64,000 nucleotides of DNA from Limnomonas spitsbergensis (taxonomy: Eukaryota; Chlorophyta; Chlorophyceae; Chlamydomonadales). The stretch spans positions 5,168,501 to 5,232,500 of the forward strand of contig JAYJMM010000112.1 of NCBI GenBank assembly GCA_037349105.1, read 5' to 3'. The notes below the pieces were generated by a model. It was not told where the DNA came from, did no database searches, and was given only the letters and a program-made list of their open reading frames with translations. Below are positions 47,001 through 56,100 of the stretch, one piece after another (the first letter of the stretch is position 1; every line of letters begins with the position of its first letter). The position numbers and the translations under genes were made by a program.

Positions 47001-48047
47001 ATCGGCCACTGCCTGGGCGCCGCCGCTGGTATCGAGGCCATTGCAACCATCAAGGCCATTCAGACCGGCTGGTTGCACCCGACCCTCAACCAGAACAACC
47101 TGATAGAGGAGGTGGCGGGCATCGACACTGTGCCTAATGAGAAGCAGCAGCACAAGGTGTGAAAGGGAGGGGAGGGGAGGGGAGGGGAGGGGAGGGGGGG
47201 GGGGGGGAACAGGCTGCACCCGACCATAAACCAGAAAAATCTGATAGAGGACTTGGCAGGCATCGACATCGTGCCCAATGAGAACACAAGATGAGCATGG
47301 GAGAGAGGGCGGGGACAAGGCTATACCCCCTTTCAACAATAACAGCCTGACAAAGGAGATGACGTGTACGGACACAGTACTGAATGAGAAGGGGCAACAC
47401 AAGATTAGTAGGAGGTGTGAGAATCAGAAGAACTGAAGGAGGAAGGGTCTGGCTGCACCCGACACTCAACCAGGTCAACTAGATACAACAGCCGAGTATA
47501 ACAGCGGGGGCACCGGCTTGGTGCCCAACGGGTACAGGGCTGTGCCTAGGGGGGACTTGGCTGGGTATAACGGGTTGTAGAGGGGGGGGGGGAGGAAGGA
47601 ACGGGGCAGAATAATTGAGTTTGGGGGACGTTGTTTCAAACTGTGTGGGGGGGAAAGTGGCGAAAGATAGTGTATGAGGGTGGTTGAGGGGAGGGGATTG
47701 AAGCCTTGATCCCACTCTGAGGGAGATCAATGAATGCGCGTCTTCCAGAACCTGTCTCAACATCGAAGCAGTCTCTCAACGCGTCGCTTCTTTGTGATGC
47801 AACATGTAAAAGCAAGCTCCTCAGGAAGATTTGTGTCAAATTCCTGGTGCGCTTTTAGGCCCAGCTTGTCGCACTGTGCAGCCACAGCAGTGCGAAGGCT
47901 GTGGGACCTCGAGCCTTGCTGTCGTCCCTGATTGTCTCATCTGAGCTCACGTGCATTTCATGTTTGCAGGTAACTGCTGCAGTCTCGAACTCTTTCGGCT
48001 TTGGCGGGCACAACTCGGCCTGCATCTTCGCCCCCTTTGAAGCATAG
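29051..48047 (+). CDS. KAS1: Plastid 3-oxoacyl-ACP synthase I (KAS I), twelve exons
   Basis: Condenses malonyl-ACP with a growing acyl-ACP in plastid fatty-acid synthesis. Exons: 29051-29135, 29364-29478, 30587-30688, 31373-31454, 32525-32633, 33864-33964, 35195-35299, 37000-37103, 38324-38475, 45807-45912, 46910-47156, 47970-48047. All junctions are GT-AG and every phase fits, giving 461 residues, as expected for a plant KAS precursor. Residues 1-34 are rich in Ser, Arg and Ala and end AVRVQ-AAA, a likely transit-peptide cleavage region. Then [18 protein letters not shown], the active-site [10 protein letters not shown] (Cys211), [35 protein letters not shown] (KAS I rather than KAS II type), INAHATS (His351), [13 protein letters not shown] (Lys382, His387) and [10 protein letters not shown]. 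The catalytic Cys-His-His set is complete. The introns, up to 7.3 kb, are built largely of junction-derived repeats. Confidence 0.95.
30689..31290 (+). repeat. Decayed copies of the KAS I exon 3 / donor junction
   Basis: The exon 3 end (GATCAAGGACTTCGATGTTG, then the GGTGAGAAAGAG donor) recurs in diverged form near 30790, 30836-30880, 30914-30950, 31050-31080, 31155-31210 and 31245-31275. Some copies keep GAGGGGTGAG, so decoy donors remain. Confidence 0.75.
31455..31870 (+). repeat. 104 bp tandem copies of the KAS I exon 4 / donor junction
   Basis: The exon 4 end GGCATTGATCCAG|gtatgt (junction at 31454/31455) is repeated with junctions after 31558, 31662 and 31766, then a last truncated copy near 31870. 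The period is 104 bp. The copies are almost identical, including GTGGTCAGCGGCCGCAAGGC and the donor. Confidence 0.95.
31871..32310. other. AT-rich, palindrome-bearing insert in KAS I intron 4
   Basis: 31871-32090 is far more AT-rich than its surroundings. 32090-32310 has hairpins such as GCATGGTC...GACCATGC (32174-32214) and GGGAAAGGCTTTACC / GGTAACGCCTTTCCC. The style resembles organelle intergenic DNA, and a related motif occurs at 11.68-11.74 kb. Confidence 0.5.
32634..32940 (+). repeat. Decayed copies of the KAS I exon 5 / donor junction
   Basis: TCTTCCAGGACG|gtgcgtgctg (junction 32633/32634) recurs as TTTTCCAGGACGGTGTGTGC (about 32718) and TCTTCCAGGATATAGTGCGT (about 32898), with a weaker copy near 32820. 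TACTGCTGTG follows most copies. Confidence 0.85.
33236..33863 (+). repeat. 49-50 bp array of the KAS I exon 6 acceptor with telomere-like core
   Basis: About 12 units each hold CTCCCATGCAGGTGTCCAGG, a copy of the acceptor and first bases of exon 6 (CCATCCAG|GTGTCCAG), plus CCCTAAACCCTGGACC. The last unit runs into the real exon at 33864. In most copies GTGTCCAG is followed by GTAAAC or GTAACT, a donor-like site. Confidence 0.95.
33965..34570 (+). repeat. Copies of the KAS I exon 6 / donor junction
   Basis: The exon 6 end (CACCAACATGGGAGG...GCTATTGACCAG|gtgggt) recurs with junctions near 34148 and 34305 and in decayed form near 34477 and 34575. A GTAGGATNCNGTAGGTTNGTTGGA block follows each. 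Spacing is about 160-185 bp. Confidence 0.9.
34726..34800 (+). repeat. Dispersed ~75 bp repeat, second copy
   Basis: Matches 1770-1850: GTTGTTAC, a CTTTTGCGAAAG hairpin and AGGGCCAGGCAGAGCAAACC. Confidence 0.55.
35300..36870 (+). repeat. 129 bp array of the KAS I exon 7 / donor junction, about 12 units
   Basis: Each unit carries CGACGCAGACGTGATG|gtcagtga or the GCTGACGTG variant, a copy of the exon 7 end (GACGCAGACGTCATG|gtcagtg, junction 35299/35300). Units are nearly identical. Because 129 is a multiple of 3, a 589-residue open frame runs through the minus strand; it is not a gene. Confidence 0.97.
37500..37935. repeat. G-rich repeats in KAS I intron 8
   Basis: A unit like GTGTGGCTGGCTGTGTGAAC with a GGACGCGGTGTGG block occurs about four times (37510-37770). 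Then a GGTAGGATGGGGATAAGGGG unit is repeated about four times (37790-37930). I could not tie these to an exon junction. Confidence 0.75.
38548..45806 (+). repeat. 90 bp array of the KAS I exon 10 acceptor, about 80 units
   Basis: Nearly identical 90 bp units run for 7.26 kb. Each has ACATGCCGGTGTAG|ACCCTCGCTCGGACGG, the acceptor and first 16 bases of exon 10, then GATTAGGGTTTAGCACTGCT. The last unit runs into the true exon at 45807. Sequence variants (GGTAAGGG, GTACAATTGA, CCGCCATGCA) recur 630 or 810 bp apart, a higher-order pattern of 7 or 9 units. Two one-base changes of length (about 42751 and 43060) break the minus-strand open frames, which are by-products of the period. Confidence 0.98.
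45913..46475 (+). repeat. 34 bp minisatellite after KAS I exon 10
   Basis: About 16 units, core GGGCCAGGGAAGCTTGGAAG. The array starts at the exon 10 donor (AACCAG|gtaagg). The CCAGGGAAG core could be a mutated copy of that donor, but this is a guess. Open frames in several frames are by-products. Confidence 0.95.
46560..46610 (+). repeat. Telomere-like tract
   Basis: GGTTTAGGGGGTCAGGGTTT and GGGGTTAGGGTTTAGGGTCC: degenerate TTTAGGG heptamers inside KAS I intron 10. Confidence 0.8.
46660..46870 (+). repeat. Two decayed copies of KAS I exon 11
   Basis: 46672-46745 carries AAGGCCATCAAG, then GCCTTCCCCAACCACTCTCA, matching exon 11. 46800-46865 starts CAGCTCGCTAGTTGGAGATG, matching CAGCACGCTGGTCGGAGACA at the exon 11 acceptor. 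Both carry changes that spoil the reading frame. Confidence 0.9.
47157..47545 (+). repeat. Decayed copies of the KAS I exon 11 end
   Basis: Three copies of the exon's last ~85 bases follow it, near 47211-47290, 47320-47405 and 47450-47530. They are recognisable by GGCTGCACCCGACC, then GATAGAGGA, then GTGCCCAATGAGAA. Similarity falls with distance. Confidence 0.85.
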
Positions 48048-48219
48048 ACGGGCCTCGAGGTTGTGAATTGTGAATTTGATTGAGTTTAGAGGAGCATGGT
48101 GATCGATGGATGGGACTGGTGCCTGAAAACCGGTTGGGGGGTTGCTTTGTTTGGCACCCTAGGCGACGTTGCTGGTGTATTTCTACACTTGGAGAGCGCC
48201 TGCTTGCAACACTTGTACC

Positions 48220-48420
48220 TGAAAAGGTTAATGACGTTACACCTGAAGCTCGGCCACGCCGGCAAACAAACAAAAGTACATGAAAAAGGTGGAAGGGGTC
48301 CAGTGGTCCCACGCGGCCGAGCCCTCAGCTGAGCCCAGCGGGTATACACTATTCTAAACTCGTACCTGAAAAGGAGAAATGGTCCAGTTGTTACGTCCGC
48401 TACTGAACTACTGAATAAGT
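48220..48420. other. KAS I 3' flank with a weak LINE-tail relic
   Basis: TTAATGACGTTACACCTGAA at about 48230 resembles the minus-strand LINE tail module, followed by a GGCCACGCCGGC block. No gene is seen. Confidence 0.4.
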
Positions 48421-50100
48421 CAAAGACATAACACCTCAGGGCCCTTCTCAAAAAGGCCCGGCCGCATGGGCGCCCAACTGCCCCGTTGGGTTAAAAGAAA
48501 AGGAACATCAGGGAAAATGAAGAGAAGGAGAAAAACACTAAGGATAATGCAATACCTCGTACCCCCCACCCAAAAGGAAACGGCAGCCCAAAGTATCCCC
48601 GCCCCTCTCAAGCTGTTAGCAAGAGAGAAACAAAGAGGCTCTGCCGAAAAACCTATCCTCCGAGAAGGCAATGAAAGCGGAAGAAAAGCAACAAAGTAGG
48701 CCTCAACAACGCCTAAAAAGTCATCAACAAAAGTCAATGACGTTACACCTCTGGGCCCTGCTCAAAAAAGGCTGGCGGCATGGGTGCCCAAGTAAAAGGG
48801 GCGAAAAAAAGGAGAGGGGGTAAAAAGAGTGTAGGGACAGACAAAAGGCTGTCCTCAACAAAAGTCTACACCGCTACTGTGTAGATGTTTTCAAATTAGA
48901 GTGGGCCAATAGTGTGACCTTCGGTCTCGACCAGGGGGGCCCAGATCACAGGCTATGAATGAGAGTTGCGTGAAATTACAAGACGCGTCTTACACTCTTG
49001 AGCCTGACACAGTTTGGAGACTGCTGCTCCTTGGTCCAGCTCCTCTAAGGCATCAAGCAGCTCAGTGCACCAGTTGCGCGTTCCATTGCTTTATCTGACC
49101 GCCAGCTGAATGCTGGCCGCCATGGTTGCCGCCATGATGTGGGCTGTCTTGCCATGAAGATCGTACAAACACTGCGTTGTAGAAGTCAGAGCACATGCTG
49201 CCACCAACCTTGCTCGAACAGCCCCCTCATGCCCCCCCAGCTGGCGGCCGACGCAGGTAGCCCTGCAGCCTGGCGTGAACACAGGCTGAATTATGCTCCT
49301 GAGGTAATACCTCGGCCGGAGACGCCGTTGGCCCACATCGCATCTCCGCAGTTGGCCGCAGGCACTGCTTAGACAGCCGCGAAGCAAATGAGTTTCAGAC
49401 TGTAGACAGAGGATATGTTAGACACACCTTGGTGGCCATGCGGCGAGCACGCTGCAGCACGGCAGCCATAGGTGCCTGCCTGAATTGCATGGCCTTCTTC
49501 ATGCTGCCGCTTTCGTGCTGAATGATGCCCAAGAAATTTCATTCCTGGACACGGTGAAGCACAGCCCTATATGGTCCGTACATGCAGACATGGACAGCCT
49601 GTCAGCGCTGTGCTGACAAGCGGCGGCTATAAACCCCTATACCGGTATTCTACTTATCTTGAACTGGAGCAGATCATCCGCTGCTTGCTTGTGAAGCGCA
49701 TCTAGAAATCTAGTATGTGCTGCCGCCCTGCTGCTGGGCTGCATGCGAGGAGGGAGGTCATCTGACCCATCTTATCCGGGACATCCGCTTAGTGGCAGCG
49801 ACACAGCTGTTGCACTGCGGCTAGTAAAACGGACTCTGCCCAGCAATTAAATGCGATCATGACCGGTAGGTTGCTGACGTAGAGGCTGAAGTGCAGAGGG
49901 CTGAGAGGGCAGCCCTACTTGATGCCTCTGGTGTCAAAGCATTGGTCCAGTGCATTTGTGGCTGTCTGTGTGCGAGTGGACTGCACCATCATGGAGTCCT
50001 TGCACAGAGCGTTAGAAATCCCGATTGTAGGCTTAACATACATTGGTGCCCACACCGACAGCTGATTGCTTTGTGAACTTCGATGAGGTGTGAAAGTGTG
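48421..50100 (-). pseudogene. Minus-strand LINE pseudogene and tails
   Basis: On the minus strand, from about 50.1 kb down, the sequence matches the reverse-transcriptase LINE at 61.2-62.9 kb: an ACCAGAGGCATCAAG / AGGGCTGCCCTCTCAGCCC block near 49900-49940, then middle and C-terminal parts down to about 48.96 kb. Stops and frameshifts are frequent. A 3' tail module (GTCAATGACGTTACACCTCT) begins at 48733. A second tail starts at 48421 (AAAGACATAACACCTCAGGG) and covers about 48421-48720. Confidence 0.75.
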
Positions 50101-53100
50101 GACGACGTCCACATGGTATTCCTCGAAGGGTCCCCATGGCGTCGCGCTGCCCATACTGGACATCGAACCAGCGCGTGCATAATTCAAATGGCGTACGCTC
50201 TTAGATCTGATCGCATTGAGCCTTCATCTCTTCAAGCCGCTGGACGGCAGGCGAGACATGACAGGTATGTGCAGGCCGCGAAGCGGATGACCCCTCCCTC
50301 ACATCCTCGACTCGAAATTTACCCCCACACACACATCACTCACACAACCTCTCTGACATGCTACATCAACGCAATTCGATCCCAAGCTTTGAAAATGCGA
50401 ATGATGCTTGCGTTTGCCAGCGGTAGCAGCGGGGCCAGGTTTCGAGCTTGCCCCGGTTGGCCCTCTGCTAGGCCCTCATTGAGAGGCCTTAGAAATGCTC
50501 CTATTCCCTTCGAGCGGCATCGACTACAGCCCTCATCTTTCTGTAGATGTATACGCATTAACAATTTCTCTCTCCTGCTCGACATCCCATCGACCGCATT
50601 GCCTCCTCGCTCCTCTCGTACCCCCCCGTCCCACACTGCCGGCCCCTGACATACGATCCTTCAGGGCAGATTTAATAGCACAGTGAATATCAAAGCTGCT
50701 GCAGTCTCAAAGTGGAATCAGTTTTCCCCCGTGGGAGGGTCGTTTTCCGTTCCATGACATGGCGAATAGCCTTCGCCATTGCTGCCCCCGCTGCCCCCAC
50801 ACGCTCACAGCACCAGAGCCATTAAGCGTGTCCTCAGTGTAACCATGTCACTCATATTGGGGTATATATCGTTAGTCGTTCCATTGCGAGCTGCCCTCGC
50901 AATCCCCCTTAACCGCAACACACACCCTACCTCCCACCACCACGCACCCCAACCACAGTCCACGCATCTGAGGCACGCCGCCTGCCCAACCCTCTTATTG
51001 ATGCTACCTGCAGCTCTAACGAAGACTATCGATGGGTCATAGCTAGGACCAGCGGCGACCAAGGCCACCTGCAGCGATCCAGTGTGAGTGATCAATGCAG
51101 CTGAAACATCAAGTCAGTGCACGACGGGGTAGTGGTGCACTGACTTGATGTACGGGTTAGTGGTGCGAAGGGTGGTGAACACCCGCAGGGCCCAGCTTAC
51201 CGCTCGGCCTTCGCGTGGGGCTGGTCAGGGATGAGCTAACATCGCTACCATGCACAGCCAGGGCGATGAGGTTGTTGGGTCATAGTGTTAAGGTGTATAG
51301 GGTTTTGCAATACCAATCAAGACGCCATCTGGCGCCAGCTGTCCCGAGTGGCATTGCGAAACCCTACAAACCACGACACATGGAACGAAGGGGCTCGTTG
51401 GTGGGCTGTTAAGGAGGTGATGCCGTGATGGGGGTGCATGTAGGTTGTATACCGCAGCAATCCAGCGTGATTAGATTGGGGTGCACGCGATGGGGTTGTC
51501 CGGGCCATGCCATGATGGCATGAAAGCGCAGGATTGGATCATGGAGGGGGAGCGCAGCGGAGGGATATGGGTGGATGGGCATGGGTGACATGGACCTTTC
51601 CAGCATGCAATATTGGGTCATGGACCTTTCCAAAATGAGGTATTGGGACCTGGGCCTACGGCAACAGGCATCATTCGGACATGGGCATTGGAGAAGATGC
51701 ACACAGCTACACTCTACTTTGCACCCCCCTTCCTTTCTAGCCCAGCCTGTTCCTTTGACCCGATCCTGATACAATATCAGACAGCTCGATTCCCTCCATT
51801 CCCCTCCTTTCCCTATTTTGTCCTCCTTTCCCCTCCATTCCCCTATTTCAACCCCTTTCCCCAGTTTTGTTCACCTTCCCATAGTCCCCCATCCATTCCC
51901 CTATTTCCCCTATATCCCGGCTATTTCCCCCTCGGAGGGAAGGGACGCCGGGCCCGGCGCCGGGGAGCCGAAGGCCCATTTCTCCCGGTGAGCCAGCGAA
52001 CCCCCTTCCGGCAAACCCCGGCGAAAATGGGGTTTTGGCTGACTTCGCCCCCGGCGTCAGCCGGGGGTGTTTTAAATTCTCCCACAGTCTCCCCGGCAAG
52101 AACTTCCTTCGAAGTGACTGATATGCTGTCTAAAGCAGCATGAAGGGATCTGTACCTGCCATTTTTGTCCGTCCGTCCGTATGTTCCAACGAATCGCCGA
52201 TTATCATTCACCCGTCTCTTGACGCCTGAGCCTGTTTGACATGTCGAAAGCTGTAACTCGTGGCACTGCGCTTTCTGATGGTGTTTTGCAAGCGTGTCGT
52301 TGCTCCACGTGCGTTCGAAATCGACTTTCGGTCGGGACACGCTTACGCCCATTACTGGGAGTCGCTCGCAAGAAAAGCAACGATTCCTTCATTTGACATC
52401 AATATCGGCACCATCATAAACAATTGCTAACCTGTCTACATCCCAGGTCACGAATCTCACTCCATGTAGGCCTCTGGGGCTCCGGGCCTCGCTTGCTTAG
52501 GGCTCGTTCGGAAACCAAGTACTGATCCGTCCATTTGCGAATGACAAGCATACGTAGCCAGACAGCTACGGTGCCCTGCCTATGCGTCAGTCCCACCTTC
52601 GCAGACGTCAGTCAGTGTGTGTTTGTTTAAAGTGTGGGAAAAAATCCGTCCACACTGCCAGCCACTTTTAGACCCCCGGCCGGCTTAGGCCGGCCATAAA
52701 AAAATACCCTTCCCGGCAAAAAACGGCTAATTGGCTACCCCCCGGCCCTTCCCTGCCCCCTCCTATCCCTTTTTCTTCTCGTTTCCCCTATCTTCCCCTG
52801 CATCCCTCTATTTTCCGTGCTCTTTCCCCCTCCTATCCCTTATTATCCCTCCAATCCCCTATTTCCCCTCCATCCCCCTACTTCCGCAACTATATTCCCC
52901 TCCATATTCCTACTCCCCCCCTACTTCCCCCTTTTTCTCTCCTTTCCCTTTCTTCCTCCCTCCCCTTGTATTCTCTCTTTGCCCTATTTTATCTCGCTTC
53001 CCCCATATCCCCATATCTCTCTCCCTTCCCCTATTTTCCATCCTAGCCCAAGGGCATCAATTGTTTCCTGTTTTAATTCCCCCCTTCCTTCACTCCCCGC

Positions 53101-53136
53101 TGTCTCACTCCGTCTGCCCCTACCATTCGTACGCAG
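50101..53136. other. Region with no resolved gene
   Basis: Upstream exons of the gene at 53.1 kb may lie here; a candidate near 50165-50263 (ending GACATGACAG|gtatgt) is too weak to call. A 16 bp hairpin lies at 51107-51150. GC-rich palindromic clusters occur at about 51930-52080 and 52670-52700, and a long pyrimidine tract at 52740-53130. Confidence 0.4.
51107..51150. other. Perfect 16 bp hairpin
   Basis: CATCAAGTCAGTGCAC (51107-51122) and its exact inverse GTGCACTGACTTGATG (51135-51150) flank a 12-base loop. The role is unknown; a foldback remnant is most likely. Confidence 0.8.
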
Positions 53137-56100
53137 ACCCTGCGGAACCATCACAGTGACAGCTACTTCCCTCCAGAGAGGCTCAAGGTGCCGCCCGCTC
53201 CGCCCCCGCTCCGAAACAAGCCTGACCACTTCTACATCTCCGACATCCCTTTTGCCAGCCCTTCGCCTCACAGCGGCCTCACTGTAGGGCGGGGGGGGGG
53301 CGATGAATGTATCAAATGAACTGTATACCTGTTCAAACATTTTTATATTCATTTTATCAGCCCACCTCCCCACAGCGGCCTCACTATAGGGCGGGGGGGG
53401 GGCGATGAATGTATCAAATAAAATCTGTATATTTCGACAATGTTATTTTTTCTTTTCGCCAGCCAGCCTTTATGTGGGAGACTCACTGTACTCTACTTAA
53501 GAGGGGGGGAACTGGGGAAGGCTAATTTGCCCCACGTGTGCCTAGCCCATTCACACAATATGAATCTAGAAATGGGATTGGCTGCAACCAGCCAACCACT
53601 GGGCCAATGGGGACCAAAGCTTCACCAGTCTGCAGCCGTTTGGTGGAGCAGCTGGGCTTGCTGCTTGAAACCCCTCAGCCGCTAGCCGTGTCATAGCTGC
53701 ATTGATTGCTCCTGAACAATGCGATCAGTTGCATCCCATTGGCCAGCCATACAGCAACCTCACTGCAAGCCGCTTGATCCAACTGCTGTTTTTATCCATG
53801 TTCCTACCTGGCCTGGTTTGCATGTTTCATTCATCTTCCTACCTGGCCTGGTTTGCATTGCCTGGTCCACTCGAAACAAATACCTGTCATGTAAAACAAA
53901 AATTGTGTCACACCCACTGACGTAGCCACATGTGATGGCCCCCCCCCTCCCCCTTCCTAGCTTATCCAGCCACTTGTGCCGCCTGGGCCGGAGCAGATGG
54001 CGCATGCATCATGCAGTGGAACGTTACCCAGGGCACCAGCACCGGTGCGTTCAAGCACTCAGGGTTTGGGGGGATGGGGTCGGGGGTTTGGAGGCCCAGT
54101 GGTGTGTGAAGGCGTGTGAGGCTTTAGGAAGATACCCATGAAGAGGTTGAGTACAGGTTTTAAGGGTACAGGATTTAAGGGTCCAGGGTTCAAAGGTCCC
54201 ATGTCAAGGGTTTGAGGGTTAAGGGTTTGAGGGTTCAAGGTTAAAGGGTCCCGTGTCAAGGAGTCCAGGGTTTATAGACCCAGGTTTGAAAGGTCCAGGG
54301 CTCAAGGGTCCAGGGTTTGAGGTTGCCCACAGCAGCAGCTCTGGTGTCTACAATTAGGGAGCATTGGGACCCCATTGAAGGAGTTTTAACCCGTTTACCT
54401 CGGGTAACAAAATGTTTGCCCCCAGTTTGCATTTTGAACCTTTTTACCGCCCAGTGCATTCCAAACCCTGATGACCCCAAAGAGCCTGAGAAACCTGTAT
54501 AAAAGCCCAAACCCTATGTCGAACCCCCTCTTGCCCCCCCCCGCCTTGCATATCAAAGCCTCTGCACACCCCTTAGCGATTCAATTCATTCCAACCCTCT
54601 CCACGCCCCCCTCTTTGCCTTACAAACCCTCTTATATATGCCCCCCTTTCGATTTCCAAAAGCTCAGGTGCGAGTCACTAATCCCCTCAACCCGTCATAT
54701 CTATGGTCTTTGTCTCCGGAGCCGGGAGCCAAGCTGCCGTACCCTACCGCCAGCAACGAGCTGGGCGAGTGGCGCAACAGGTCCCCGGTCCGCACAGGCG
54801 CCCTGGACGTGTCGGACATAGCGGGAGCGCGGCCGGGGCAGAGGGTCAGGACACGAAGGGTGAGAGAGCGAGGGCAGAGAGAGGGGGCAGTGGGTTGGGG
54901 CAGAGAGAGGGAGTAGTGGGTGGGGGTAGAGGGGGGCATTGAGAGCGGGGGCAAGTAGCGGGGACAAATAGTGGGGGGCATAGAGATGGGGTGAGAGCTG
55001 GGGTACAGAGAAGGGGCAGAGGGGGGGGGCAGGCAGAGAAGGGGGCTGAGAGAAGGGGCAGAGGGTCATGCAGGGTGAGAGAAGGGGCAGAGGGTCATGC
55101 AGGGTGAGAGAAGGGGCAGAGGGTCATGCAGGGTGAGAGAAGGGGCAGAGGGTCATGCAGGGTGAGAGAAGGGGCAGAGGGTCATGCAGGGTGAGAGAAG
55201 GGGCAGAGGGTCATGCAGGGTGAGAGAAGGGGCAGAGGGTCATGCAGGGTGAGAGAGTGGGTTTTCATCCACGGACACGTTTTCCGTTAATCAAAGATGG
55301 CAAAATCAACAAGCCTCTGGCTACGCTTTTTATGGAGGCTCCAAATGAGCACTGGGCCTTGCTTGGCCGAATCATCCAATCCTCTATTGAGCCCTTCCTT
55401 GCCCTTGCCTCACAAACCCAACACAGGATGTCTACAGCACCATGGACTACCTTGATATTACAACCAAGTCCACGTCCCCAGTGAGACAACGCATGCGGGA
55501 AGCCATGCGCGAGGGCCATGCGCCCTCGTCAGCAGGCGCCCCCGCAGGCGTCGTGAGCAGCCCGCTCGACACGGCGCGGCTCGGCATCTGGTCTGGCGCG
55601 GTTGGAGGGGATTCCGGAAGTTTCCTACAGACCAATCGAACGCCAACCAACCCGAACAAGCCATCGTATCAGATCCACGGGCAGACGGTGCAGGACGACG
55701 CGAACGTCGGGCAGGGTAGGCAGCCGAGGGCGGCAGCGCCGTCCCCGCCGCCGTCGGGAAGTGGTGCCGCCGCAGCCGACACCGTCGCACGGAGCGCTGC
55801 GGTGCGTGGCGCCTACGAACAGAAGAGCATCGTCAACCACTGGAACGCGCTCGAGGCGCAGAACACGTGGCCAGTGTCGCCCTCCCGGAGGTGCGCAGGG
55901 CTCAGGGTTTAGAGTTGGACCCTAGGGTTCAGAAGATAGGGTTTAGTGCTCAGGGTTCAGAGTCGAACCCTAGGGCTCAGGGTTTAGGTCCTTACCAGTT
56001 GCTTACCCTAGGGGCCATGGTTCAGGATTGGAACCTGAACACTTCGCGGTTGTCTGTTGTCACCCTCTCGGAAGTGCGCCAGAGATGGAGGGTACGGGCT

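Noticed and set aside
51848..53373. Proline-, serine- and phenylalanine-rich open frames on both strands
   Set aside because: They lie in pyrimidine-rich low-complexity DNA and show no motif.
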